A stretch of 21,690 nucleotides of DNA, taken from positions 1 through 21,690 of IMG/VR virus record IMGVR_UViG_3300050821_004390. One strand, 5' to 3'. This document shows, piece after piece, positions 8,998 through 15,761 of this stretch. The notes under the pieces are model-generated. The model saw only the letters and a list, made by a program, of their open reading frames with translations. It was not told where the DNA came from and ran no database searches. This DNA is from a virus. A program made the translations under genes and the position numbers. How positions within the stretch are numbered: position 1 is the first letter of the stretch; each line of letters starts with the position of its first letter.

Positions 8998-9600
8998 TCA
9001 GGCTGAGCCGGTCACCAGGGTGGCGAACGAACCGACACCAGCACCCGCCGCGATCCAGGCCGTGTTGAAGACCACCGAGTTGGCGGCCGTGATGACCTGG
9101 AGACCGTAGGCCCCGGTCGTGGTGCCGCCGTTGAGGGTGGCCGTCGCCGTGGTGGCGCCAGACAGCTCAAAGTTGGCGGTGAAGCTAACCACGTTGTTCA
9201 CCGGGTCCGAGATGTTGTAGTCGGTGATGACACAGTCACCCAGTTTGGTGACGCCAGAGCCGGTCGAGCCACCGGGACAGAGGACGAACTGGCCGTAGTT
9301 CGACTGGGTGGTCACCTGAGCGACGACGGTCATGCCCTTGTTCGGCTGCGTGCCGAGGAGGCCGGACAGCACAACGTCAGGGCCTACGGTGGCCGTCGCA
9401 TCGAAGAAGCCCTTTACCGTCATGGTGCCTTCCAGCAATCCACCGATGTAAGTCTTGGCGCCCTTGCCGAAGACGGTGGTCTCGGCGGTGCCAGCCTTCG
9501 CAGGCAGTGTCACCTCCGTGACGTAGGACGTCATGTCCCGCCAGTTGTTGCTCGCGTCGCGCAACGCGAACTGAGAGTTCTTACCGTGGACGAATGCCAT
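8998..9600 (-). CDS. Major tail (tube) protein, short paralogue
   Basis: A 200-residue protein immediately upstream of the chaperone pair. The ATG at 9600 has an AGAAGGAAG ribosome site. It starts MAFVHGKNSQF and shares with the next gene a block built on KAGTAE.T.FGKGAKTYI.GL.EGT, typical of actinophage tail tube proteins with a beta-sandwich tube fold. The C-terminal half is Thr/Gly/Ala-rich (SFTANFELSGATT). It would polymerise around the tape measure to form the tube. The hairpin just downstream suggests that its mRNA is insulated and abundant. Which of the two paralogues is the main tube subunit cannot be settled from sequence alone; the shorter one next to the chaperones fits the usual size. 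Confidence 0.88.
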   Translation of the reverse strand: MAFVHGKNSQFALRDASNNWRDMTSYVTEVTLPAKAGTAETTVFGKGAKTYIGGLLEGTMTVKGFFDATATVGPDVVLSGLLGTQPNKGMTVVAQVTTQSNYGQFVLCPGGSTGSGVTKLGDCVITDYNISDPVNNVVSFTANFELSGATTATATLNGGTTTGAYGLQVITAANSVVFNTAWIAAGAGVGSFATLVTGSA

Positions 9601-9671
9601 GGCTTACACTTCCTTCTGCAAATCGGGTCGCATTGACCTCATGGGGTTCTTGTGTTGCGCGGACACTGAGG

Positions 9672-10688
9672 TCACTGCCTTGCTGCTGCTACGACGCCCG
9701 TGAAGTTGATTGTGGTGCCCGTCGTGACGAGCTGGGCGGCGATGTAGCGGAAGATCGGGATGTTGGCCGGGATGGTGAAGTAGTAGCCACCGATGCCGGT
9801 TGCGTTAGTCCAGACGGCTGACTGTGTGCCGACCTGGGCCCAGGACGAGCCGTCATCGGACGAGAGCAGGGTGAGGGTGTCGGACTCGTTGGTGCCGACG
9901 GTGAGGACATTGGCCACCACGACAGCACCTTGATTGGTGAAGTAAGGGGACTTGATGGAGGCGAGCGTACCGACGGTCCACGAGCCGGTCCCGGCCACCA
10001 GGGCCAGCCCGGTGAACTGGGTGGAAGTAGTGCCGGTGTAAGAGAGGATGGCTACGCCAAGGTTACAGACGACTGAGATGTAGCCCGTCGTGGTGAATCC
10101 CTGAGTGATCGGGTTGGTGGCAGCGATGACCCCAGCCGTGATGATGGTTGTCAGCGAGGTGCCACCAGTGCCGGTGTACGTCGTGGTGGGCGAGTCCGTC
10201 TGCCCCATGTCGTTGATGCCACCGGTCGGAAGAGTGGAGGTGGTGGCCGTTGTAATGGCCGCAGCCGTCGGGTCGTTCAGGATCACACCCGTCGACAGAC
10301 CCGAGTCAGCCAGTGCGGAGAAGGAGGTGGAGACGGCACCTGAGACCGGGTTCATGACCGAGTAGTCGGTCTCGGCAGCCTCTGAGATAATGGCGCGCGT
10401 GCCGGGCGTGGTCGCACCGGTGGGCGACATGACAATCACTGTGTTGGCTGCTGCACCGAGAGCGGCCGACAGGGTCGAGTCTTCGATATCAGTGGTTGAG
10501 GAGCCGAACCAACCCTTGCCGGTCAGCGTGCCCTCGGTCAGTCCCGAGATGAAGGACTTGGCACCCTGTCCGAACGCCGTGACATCAGCGGTCCCGGCCT
10601 TGCCCGCCATGCCGAACTCGGTGAAGTACTTCGACAGCTCAAAGCCATTGACCCAGAGCCGCCCCTTCTTACCGTGGACAAAGGCCAT
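9672..10688 (-). CDS. Tail tube paralogue with extra C-terminal beta domain
   Basis: 338 residues. Residues 1-60 (MAFVHGKKGRLWVNGFELS, then KAGTADVTAFGQGAKSFISGL.EGT) align clearly with the shorter tube gene downstream, so the two are paralogues. From about residue 150 it carries additional Thr/Gly-rich beta sequence containing a YTGTT..FTGL..WTV motif (Tyr217) also found in the minor tail protein, then a C-terminal section with LSSDDGSSWAQVGTQ that resembles a surface-exposed beta-sandwich domain. The ATG at 10688 lies one base after the stop of the preceding gene. Possible roles are a second tube subunit bearing an exposed decoration, or a tube-end protein. The 71-base gap to the next gene carries that gene's ribosome site. 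Confidence 0.85.
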   Translation of the reverse strand: MAFVHGKKGRLWVNGFELSKYFTEFGMAGKAGTADVTAFGQGAKSFISGLTEGTLTGKGWFGSSTTDIEDSTLSAALGAAANTVIVMSPTGATTPGTRAIISEAAETDYSVMNPVSGAVSTSFSALADSGLSTGVILNDPTAAAITTATTSTLPTGGINDMGQTDSPTTTYTGTGGTSLTTIITAGVIAATNPITQGFTTTGYISVVCNLGVAILSYTGTTSTQFTGLALVAGTGSWTVGTLASIKSPYFTNQGAVVVANVLTVGTNESDTLTLLSSDDGSSWAQVGTQSAVWTNATGIGGYYFTIPANIPIFRYIAAQLVTTGTTINFTGVVAAARQ

Positions 10689-10689
10689 G

Positions 10690-11109
10690 TCAGTTCACCG
10701 CCGGGGTCGTGGGAGTGGTAGTCGATGGAGTGAGCGGAGATGCAGTGGTTGTGGCCACCGGAGCGGGTTCAACCATGGGCTCTTCCTCAGGGACTGGCTC
10801 AGGCTCCGGTGCGATGCGCGCCTCGGCCGCCGCCACGATCTCTGCATTAGTCGGTGGCCGCTCACGACGATCTGCCTCCCCCACAACCTTGACGGTGCCC
10901 GAGATCAGGAGGCTGGGGACACTCGACTCGGCCAGGTCACTGACCTCGGTGCCGGGGTCAGCCAGCTTGATCTCTCCAGCCGCCGTCTTGTAGGCGAGAG
11001 GGGCAACCACCTCGTAGGTACCGGTGGGCTCAGGTGCGGCGACGGGCACAGGCATCTCGACCACTGGGGTCGGTGTCGGGGCTGGAGTCGTCTGTGCGGT
11101 GTCTGTCAT
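10690..11109 (-). CDS. Pro/Glu-rich structural-region protein, unknown function
   Basis: The preferred start is ATG 11109 (MTDTAQTTPAP), preceded by AAGGAC at a good distance; this gives 139 residues, and a longer frame from 11178 has less typical sequence. The N-terminus is a Pro/Thr-rich linker, the middle (GTYEVVAPLAYKTAAGEIKL, then LADPGTEVSDL) is a compact folded segment, and the C-terminus is Pro/Glu/Thr-rich and probably disordered. The folded part resembles short modules seen in phage neck or tail genes, but I do not recognise a named family. It sits directly upstream of the long tube paralogue (one base between stop and start), so the two are probably translated together. Confidence 0.75.
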   Translation of the reverse strand: MTDTAQTTPAPTPTPVVEMPVPVAAPEPTGTYEVVAPLAYKTAAGEIKLADPGTEVSDLAESSVPSLLISGTVKVVGEADRRERPPTNAEIVAAAEARIAPEPEPVPEEEPMVEPAPVATTTASPLTPSTTTPTTPAVN

Positions 11110-11408
11110 GCTCGTCCTTGGTCGCGCGTGACCAGAGGACGGAGCGGATTCCGGGCACGAGGCCACCGCACGCGTCATAGGCCACTGAGGGCGCTGAAGT
11201 TCTGGGCTGAGAGTGACAGAGAAGGGGGTGACGATGGTGGACTAGGGGCCGCGAGAAAAGTGGTACGAAATCCTCGCGAAACTTCTCTCTGACCAGGACC
11301 ACGCGAAAATGGCGACCTGGGATTACGCGTGTTTGGGCCAGAGGGGTTGTGAAGTCACATGGTAAGATGGTGTCCTGAGCTGGATGGACTGGCTTAGGAA
11401 AGGACCAG
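11110..11408. other. Gene-free stretch with possible regulatory repeats
   Basis: No convincing gene on either strand. It separates the minus-strand gene ending the run from the right (11874) from the tail tube genes, and precedes the plus-strand island. It contains an inverted repeat CGCGAG (11250-11255) / CTCGCG (11273-11278) and two direct CGCGAAA copies (11275-11281 and 11302-11308). These could be operator sites, but may be chance in GC-rich DNA. I saw no clear minus-strand promoter. Confidence 0.4.
11360..11368 (+). promoter_or_regulatory. Extended -10 promoter-like site for the plus-strand island
   Basis: TGGTAAGAT contains the extended TGn element and a TAnnnT -10 box. Transcription would begin near 11375, leaving about 34 bases before the ATG at 11409, which has its own ribosome site. 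No good -35 box at 16-18 bases is present, consistent with an extended -10 promoter or an activator-dependent one. Inferred from sequence only. Confidence 0.4.
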
Positions 11409-11657
11409 ATGGGAATACAGAAGAACACGGAATGGCCGCCGACCTGTGAGTGGCCTGTCCGCAAGATCCGTTCAGCCGTGACGGCAGCCGAAGATCTCAG
11501 ACACTGTGGTCGCTCGGCGCGCGGTCTATGGTCACACAAGTCGTCTCGACAGCTAGAGGCCGATGGTGAAGTTGGGTGGTCGCGCTGGACGTGCGGTACT
11601 CATGAGAGGAACGCAGCCAGCCGGATGTGGACCAAGATCCTGGAGGTGGTGAAGTGA
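11409..11657 (+). CDS. Small plus-strand protein, unknown, first gene of island
   Basis: 82 residues on the strand opposite to every structural gene. The ATG at 11409 is preceded by AGGAAAGGA, a good ribosome site, and its stop overlaps the next start as GTGA, the coupling pattern of real two-gene operons. The sequence is basic and Trp/Cys-containing (EWPPTCEWPVRKIRSAV, then LRHCGRSARGLWSHKSS). Cys13, Cys32, Cys61 and nearby His residues could bind a metal, but no recognised spacing is present. Some codons are unlike the neighbours (AGA, CTA, ATA). Basic charge and small size would suit a nucleic-acid-binding regulator; this is speculation. It could also be a chance frame acting as a leader for the next gene. 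Confidence 0.5.
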   Translation: MGIQKNTEWPPTCEWPVRKIRSAVTAAEDLRHCGRSARGLWSHKSSRQLEADGEVGWSRWTCGTHERNAASRMWTKILEVVK

Positions 11658-11950
11658 AAGACCGCATCAAGGTTGACATGGAGCACCCCCTCACCAAGCT
11701 GACTTCTTGGGCTGGGCTGGAAAATGGTGACGTCGTCAAGATCGAGGGCAAGAAGGGGGACTTCGTCTTCCTGGCTGCCGTTCAGAAACCCGGCCAACTA
11801 AACGTCGACCACATCGAACTGCTGGAGGTGACGCGCGGCCGGGCCCAGTACCGCGCCTTCTCCCCCGATCGGATCAACGCTCCCGGGCCGAAGGCTCTGG
11901 CTCGGCAACGGGCAGCTCGGGCTCTTCAAGCTGCTCAGGCTGAGGGTTGA
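11654..11950 (+). CDS. Small plus-strand phage protein, unknown, second gene of island
   Basis: 98 residues from GTG 11654, chosen because GGAGG lies seven bases upstream and the start overlaps the preceding stop (GTGA). The sequence looks genuinely coding: alternating beta-type segments GLENGDVVKIEGKKGDFVFL and DHIELLEV, then YRAFSPDRI and a helical Ala/Arg/Gln-rich tail. This resembles short beta-barrel proteins that recur in actinophage genomes without assigned function. It is convergent with the Com-like gene and overlaps its 3' end by 77 bases on the opposite strand, so read-through transcripts would be antisense to late mRNA. Function unknown. Confidence 0.7.
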   Translation: MKDRIKVDMEHPLTKLTSWAGLENGDVVKIEGKKGDFVFLAAVQKPGQLNVDHIELLEVTRGRAQYRAFSPDRINAPGPKALARQRAARALQAAQAEG

Positions 11951-12146
11951 CGTTGGAATGTCGGCAGCGCGGGCACACGATCTCCCATGGTCGTGATGCC
12001 CGCGTGGCCAGCAACTTGTTGCAGGTCTTGGTCGAGCCATTGGCCAAGGTGACCTGACCCTGACACCGGATCTCGTTGTCGGTGATGACGACAGGTCGTT
12101 TGGTGACATGGAACCGCGTGGAGGCAATGTGGGGCTCGGCTGTCAT
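11874..12146 (-). CDS. Com-like zinc-ribbon protein
   Basis: 90 residues from ATG 12146, chosen for the GAGGA ribosome site seven bases upstream; an upstream ATG at 12164 lacks one. The core EIRC, then KTCNKLLATRASRPWEIVCPRCRHSN matches the Com family pattern (IRC..C.KLLA..IEIKCPRC..N), with candidate zinc ligands Cys28, Cys42, Cys58 and Cys61. The first knuckle is expanded to C-x13-C by an insert, instead of C-x2-C. In phage Mu, Com is a translational activator of mom; members encoded among virion genes of other phages have no known role. The C-terminus is Pro/Glu-rich. Its 3' end lies antisense to the plus-strand gene ending at 11950. Confidence 0.75.
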   Translation of the reverse strand: MTAEPHIASTRFHVTKRPVVITDNEIRCQGQVTLANGSTKTCNKLLATRASRPWEIVCPRCRHSNVNPQPEQLEEPELPVAEPEPSARER

Positions 12147-12207
12147 GGCCGGGTCCTCTGTCATTCCGGCGCCATAGCGGTCAGACCTCGCCGCCAGCGC
12201 ACCCACC

Positions 12208-12507
12208 TCAAGTAGCCCCATTGGGGTCACCCCACTCGCCAGTGTCCTTGTCCTTCTGCAGCCCACAGGACCGGCACATTTCCACTCCCACTTCCCGCAA
12301 CTCGGGCAACGTCTCAGGGTGGTCACAATCAGCCGGGTTGTCTGAGGCCTTCAACTCGCGCGTCAACTCAGGATCGTCGTCGGGGTCGAGGTCGATGTCG
12401 AGGGCCTGAGACAACGAATACAGCTGTGCCTGACACGCTGCCAGCTGACTCTGCAACGCAGCAATGATCGGGATGGCCGTCGCTTGCAGGTCATTACGCG
12501 TAGTCAT
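12208..12507 (-). CDS. Small zinc-ribbon protein
   Basis: 99 residues. The ATG at 12507 overlaps the tail-terminator stop as ATGA, so translation is coupled. The N-terminal half is a helix (QATAIPIIAALQSQLAACQAQ) followed by an acidic Asp-rich linker. The C-terminal half holds C61-D-H63 and C78-R-S-C81-G, a C-x-H-x14-C-x-x-C pattern that can bind one zinc ion and is common in short actinophage proteins. A GCAGGTG ribosome-site-like sequence precedes the start. Function is not known. Position between tail terminator and tail tube genes suggests a late-expressed accessory or assembly role; this is inference. Confidence 0.75.
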   Translation of the reverse strand: MTTRNDLQATAIPIIAALQSQLAACQAQLYSLSQALDIDLDPDDDPELTRELKASDNPADCDHPETLPELREVGVEMCRSCGLQKDKDTGEWGDPNGAT

Positions 12508-12929
12508 GATGGCACCTGCTGGACGTCGAAGTTGCACACGAAGAACACGCGCCGCGTGGCATCGCGATGCAAGAACCCTGGAGCTGCCAAGCGCGCCACT
12601 CTCATGTACAGGGTCCCATTGATGGTCGTGTTACAAACCCCCTCCAAGGACCGGGTGATGGCCTCGATACCCTGACGCGGCCCCATGTAGTCGTCCTGGG
12701 TCCCGCGCGTAATAACCTGGAGACTGGGCTGACTGAACGCTGGTAAGGTCCCCGGTCCCATCGTGTACTGGTCGGGGCCGCCGGGTGGTTCAAAGAGAGA
12801 AGCCGCCACATCAGGCAGGTCCGGCAACAGTCCCTCGATCAGGTTGACCGTCGGGACATAGGTGACGTTCACTGTCGGATCGGCTCCGAGCCAGTCAGCC
12901 ATGTCGTCCAGCAAATAGGTCGTCGCCAT
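12504..12929 (-). CDS. Tail terminator protein
   Basis: 141 residues from ATG 12929; a TTG six bases further upstream is less likely because AGAAGAG is correctly placed for the ATG. The sequence follows the pattern of phage tail terminators of the minor-capsid-protein type: an N-terminal helix (LLDDMADWLG), LLPDLPDVAASLFEPPGG, then PSLQVITRGTQDDY, an amphipathic helix (QGIEAITRSLEGV), NGTLYMRV and RVFFVCNFDVQQ. These proteins cap the finished tail tube and join it to the head connector. The gene sits after the neck protein (two bases between) and before the tube genes, as expected. Confidence 0.85.
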   Translation of the reverse strand: MATTYLLDDMADWLGADPTVNVTYVPTVNLIEGLLPDLPDVAASLFEPPGGPDQYTMGPGTLPAFSQPSLQVITRGTQDDYMGPRQGIEAITRSLEGVCNTTINGTLYMRVARLAAPGFLHRDATRRVFFVCNFDVQQVPS

Positions 12930-12931
12930 GA

Positions 12932-13570
12932 TCAACTCTTCTTTCTCGGTGCCAGGCCCTTGGCGCGATATGTGCGGATCCGCGAGCTGCCCCCGGCGCG
13001 TCGGATGGCCTTCCCGGTGTCGATCGCACTGATGGCCTTGCGAATGTCGGCGTCGGTCATGGGTTGGGCGTGTGCTGCGATGTACTTCATGGCCTTGGAC
13101 TTGGCACTGCCCGGGGTCCCAGCGTGCTGGACCACGCTCTCAGCCATCCCCTGGCGTTGGGCAACGGAAGCCTCCCCCGGCATTTGGCCAACAATGGCCC
13201 CCTCGACATCAGCCGCTACCGTCTGCTCAGCCGTTCCGATCAACTGGTTGAAAGGGTCCTGCAGGTACTTGGCCTTGGTGGGCGGGGCGTGGTGCGCCGT
13301 CAGGTTTTCGTGGACCCAGAGGGCGTATCCAGCCGCCGGGCCGCCGTAGCCGATCGTCAGCTCAAGGGGTGACTCGTTGGTGATGCGGACGTTTCCCGAG
13401 CCCTTGAGGATCCCGTGACGCACCGGCACCTGGTCCTGGCTCAGATCGAAGATGGCGTAAGCCAGCTGGGCCATGGAAGCTTCCCCGGCACCCTTCAGCC
13501 GACCCTTCAGCGCCTTGAGGGTGCCGACAAGGGTGTCGACCCCCTCAAAGTTGACGATTTCGGATGGCAT
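12932..13570 (-). CDS. HK97 gp10-like neck / tail completion protein
   Basis: 212 residues. QDQVPVRHGILKGSGNV, then ELTIGYGGPAAGYALWVHENL and AHHAPPTKAKYL, is the recognisable core of the HK97 gp10-like family (loss of symmetry at the neck, tail completion). The family is usually 110-170 residues; here a C-terminal extension of about 70 residues (ADIRKAISAIDTGKAIRRAGG, then basic) may contact DNA or neighbours. The ATG at 13570 has only a weak ribosome site, and the 39-base gap to the stopper gene is larger than in the rest of this run. Placement between stopper and tail terminator supports the call. Confidence 0.8.
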   Translation of the reverse strand: MPSEIVNFEGVDTLVGTLKALKGRLKGAGEASMAQLAYAIFDLSQDQVPVRHGILKGSGNVRITNESPLELTIGYGGPAAGYALWVHENLTAHHAPPTKAKYLQDPFNQLIGTAEQTVAADVEGAIVGQMPGEASVAQRQGMAESVVQHAGTPGSAKSKAMKYIAAHAQPMTDADIRKAISAIDTGKAIRRAGGSSRIRTYRAKGLAPRKKS

Positions 13571-13609
13571 GAGAACAGGCTGCTGGCCGGTGTCGAGCTG
13601 CGGGTGGAC

Positions 13610-13978
13610 TCAGTCCAGGTACAGCACCTGGTGCGCCGCGCTGCCATTCTCGTCGTAGGGGATGTCAATCCATAGGATGAATCGCTCGATGCCGTCAGGG
13701 AGGACCATCTTGTCTTGGGCGGCCGCCGTCGGCATGATCACCGTCCCGCGTGCCGAGTTCCAGACGTATTCACCCGGTGGCATCCACACGGTGCAGTTTG
13801 ACGCCTGGCTGTCCTCGGTGTTCCCGCGCTGGATGGTCGTCTTGAACCGCACGCGGCAAGGCACCAAGAGCCCAGGATGATCCGTCTGCACTGCCCCGTA
13901 CCGGTCCATAGTGCCATCAGCGGGCAGGTACTGGGCCACTGTATTCATCAGGTCGAGGAAGTTCGGGTCGAACGTCAT
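13610..13978 (-). CDS. Head-tail stopper protein
   Basis: 122 residues starting six bases after the adaptor stop. The sequence is beta-rich: DGTMDRYGAVQTDHPGLLVPCRV, then NCTVWMPPGEYVW and a C-terminal ERFILWIDIPYDENG. Size and content fit the SPP1 gp16 / lambda FII-like stopper family, which plugs the connector and binds the tail. It lies between the adaptor and the HK97 gp10-like protein, the canonical place. Assignment depends more on position than on a unique motif. Confidence 0.75.
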   Translation of the reverse strand: MTFDPNFLDLMNTVAQYLPADGTMDRYGAVQTDHPGLLVPCRVRFKTTIQRGNTEDSQASNCTVWMPPGEYVWNSARGTVIMPTAAAQDKMVLPDGIERFILWIDIPYDENGSAAHQVLYLD

Positions 13979-13984
13979 GAGACG

Positions 13985-14497
13985 TTACCCCGGCACAACT
14001 TGAGTGAAGGCACCACCTGTATTGATCTCGGGAGCGGTGTCGGGGTTGTCGTCCATCCCCACCGTGAAGTCCGGCGCATTGAGATCGTCGTCGCCCTGGT
14101 CGATTTCCATGTCTCCCAAGGACAGGCCGCCCGAGTATGGCGTGGGGGTCGATCCGTAGCGCGTGGCCTGGCGCCGGATGGCCGGGATCAGATCGCGGTA
14201 ACTCTTGGCGATGGCCTGCCACTGGATGGATAGGTCGCCTACTGATTTGTTGGCCCGGCGCGTATACTTGGCACTGAGTCCCACACAGGCCTGAATGGCC
14301 GCTTGGAACGGGTCGAGCGCGTAGACCGGGGTGTCTTGCGCCACCGTGCCCGAGAGTAGCCCGTCCACTTCTGAGTCTTGGAGCTGCTGGTCCCCTTCGT
14401 CGGTGTCACCGATCAGAAACCGGACGCTATCGCGCTGATTCTGTTGACTCGTGCCGGGGCCGCGGGTAAACGGTGTGGCCGTGTAGGTCCACGCCAT
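13985..14497 (-). CDS. Head-tail adaptor (connector) protein
   Basis: 170 residues. The ATG at 14497 has GAGGT eight bases upstream. RDSVRFLIGDTDEGDQQLQD, then SEVDGLLSG, followed by helices (FQAAIQACVGLSAKYTRRANK, SIQWQAIAKSYRDLIPAIRR) is the classic helical adaptor pattern of HK97 gp6 / SPP1 gp15-type proteins, which sit under the portal. The C-terminal 55 residues are acidic and probably flexible (MEIDQGDDDLN). It starts the connector run adaptor, stopper, neck and terminator. Confidence 0.85.
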   Translation of the reverse strand: MAWTYTATPFTRGPGTSQQNQRDSVRFLIGDTDEGDQQLQDSEVDGLLSGTVAQDTPVYALDPFQAAIQACVGLSAKYTRRANKSVGDLSIQWQAIAKSYRDLIPAIRRQATRYGSTPTPYSGGLSLGDMEIDQGDDDLNAPDFTVGMDDNPDTAPEINTGGAFTQVVPG

Positions 14498-14503
14498 GAC
14501 CGG

Positions 14504-14950
14504 TTACCTCGTGCGCTGGATCTGGCGCGCCAGGAGGGTGTAGGCCGAGTTGGCACCGACGGTGACCACCTTGATGCGCCAGTCCGACCCAACGGGCCCA
14601 GTCAGCACCGTGTTAGCCGTGAGGGCCGCGTCCGACTTGGAGTGAACATTGTTGGCTGCCGTCGCACTCACGGCGCTACGGGACCACTGAGCGTACTTGA
14701 TAGCCGCCGCCGCCACATGGAGGTTGATGAAGTCGTCGTAGTTCGACCCACCGTCCACCGAGTGCTGGATGTAGACGTCAACCGTCGTGGTGACCGTGGT
14801 GGCATTCAGCTCGACCACCATCAACTCGATGAGACCGGGGTCGCGCCCGATGTTGTTAGGGACGGTCGTCTCACCGAAGTTAGTCGTGTACGTCCCCGCC
14901 GACTGACTCGTGACGTTGAGCAGGACGGCGGCTCCAGCGGAGACCGTCAT
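14504..14950 (-). CDS. Virion-region beta protein, unknown
   Basis: 148 residues; starts three bases after the stop of the preceding gene and ends just before the adaptor gene. Sequence is Thr/Val/Ala-rich beta strand throughout, with VDVYIQHSVDGGSNYDDFIN, a pattern seen in exposed beta-sandwich domains of phage structural proteins. No catalytic motif. The place between capsid and adaptor genes, and the absence of signal peptide or membrane segment, suggest a capsid accessory or head fibre protein. The ribosome site is weak, so coupling to the upstream gene is likely. Confidence 0.7.
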   Translation of the reverse strand: MTVSAGAAVLLNVTSQSAGTYTTNFGETTVPNNIGRDPGLIELMVVELNATTVTTTVDVYIQHSVDGGSNYDDFINLHVAAAAIKYAQWSRSAVSATAANNVHSKSDAALTANTVLTGPVGSDWRIKVVTVGANSAYTLLARQIQRTR

Positions 14951-14953
14951 GGC

Positions 14954-15421
14954 TCAGCCAGCGATCAGCTTGAAGATCAGGAAGGTCCACATCCCGGCCA
15001 CGAGGACCAGAGATCCGCCCGTCCCATTGGTGATGACCAGGGTGATGTGATTGGTCGAGGGCACGTAGGCGTTGTAGGTGAGTCCGGTGGCGATGAAGTT
15101 GGCCGGGGGAATGGCCAGGACACCGTCGGCTGCCACAGCGACCACGTCGTTGGGCGTGGTCGTCGGAGCAGCCGAGCCGCCCGGGTTCACGTTGACGCCG
15201 GTCACTGAGAAGGTCACCGTCTGGCTTACCCCGGTCGTGAAGGTCAGCGTCGTGCCAGACAGGGCCGCCGCATTGACGGTCGCCGTGTAGGCCGTGAGCC
15301 CCTTGAGAGCGATGGGCGTGCCGGTCGAGCCGACAGCGCCACCACCACCATCTGAAGGGCCTTCGCCGACCAGCAGCGAGCCGACCTTGAATCGGGACTT
15401 GCCAAGATTGTTGACAGCCAT
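14954..15421 (-). CDS. Virion-region beta protein, possible head decoration/fibre
   Basis: 155 residues with ATG 15421 sharing one base with the preceding stop (TGATG) and AAGGTGG upstream. It has a Gly-rich loop (EGPSDGGGGAVGSTG), then beta-type sequence rich in Thr and Val (LSGTTLTFTTGVSQTVTFSV, then SLVLVAGMWTFLIF). The hydrophobic end is more likely a buried strand than a membrane segment, given the beta context. I do not recognise the family. Together with the next gene it forms a pair of extra structural-type proteins between capsid and connector genes. Confidence 0.7.
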   Translation of the reverse strand: MAVNNLGKSRFKVGSLLVGEGPSDGGGGAVGSTGTPIALKGLTAYTATVNAAALSGTTLTFTTGVSQTVTFSVTGVNVNPGGSAAPTTTPNDVVAVAADGVLAIPPANFIATGLTYNAYVPSTNHITLVITNGTGGSLVLVAGMWTFLIFKLIAG

Positions 15422-15744
15422 CAGGCCACCTTCTGTTCAGTCGTCGTCACGGTAGACCGCCGACGGCCGCCCTTCTTCGGGCGGGCCGGGCAGTCATGGG
15501 CGTTCTTGATCTCCTCGGTCTGCCACTTGCGCCCACACGGACACACTGCGATCGTCTCCAGGAGGTTGTACGGCGCCACTTCCAAGTAGCGCGTCTCGAC
15601 CATGCGAGCAATGCGCCCGAACGGCCAGTCCCGGTCATCGAGGACTTCCCCTCGTGACCGGGTGACCCCGTGCGCTTCAAACGATCCGCGCAGGACGACG
15701 ACCATGTGGGCCATGTCGTCCGTCGTGAATGTCTGTACTGCCAT
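15421..15744 (-). CDS. Small protein with C-terminal zinc-knuckle pattern
   Basis: 107 residues. ATG 15744 has AAGGA seven bases upstream and starts 18 bases after the major capsid stop. N-terminal part: MVVVLRGSFEAHGVTRSRGE, then VLDDRDWPFGRIARMVETRYLE, a pattern I associate with small proteins next to actinophage capsid genes. The C-terminal part has C68-P-C70-G, H83 and C85, possible ligands for one zinc, then a basic tail (RPKKGGRRRS). The basic tail might touch DNA or RNA. Function unknown. Confidence 0.72.
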   Translation of the reverse strand: MAVQTFTTDDMAHMVVVLRGSFEAHGVTRSRGEVLDDRDWPFGRIARMVETRYLEVAPYNLLETIAVCPCGRKWQTEEIKNAHDCPARPKKGGRRRSTVTTTEQKVA

Positions 15745-15761
15745 GTCGATGTCCTTACCGC

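Noticed and set aside
10390-11292. Plus-strand frame of 300 codons
   Set aside because: Antisense to the long tail tube gene and the Pro/Glu-rich gene; composition is that of a mirror frame and there is no ribosome site.
14378-15208. Plus-strand frame of 276 codons
   Set aside because: Antisense to adaptor and structural beta-protein genes; low-complexity Arg/Val/Asp/Gly product.
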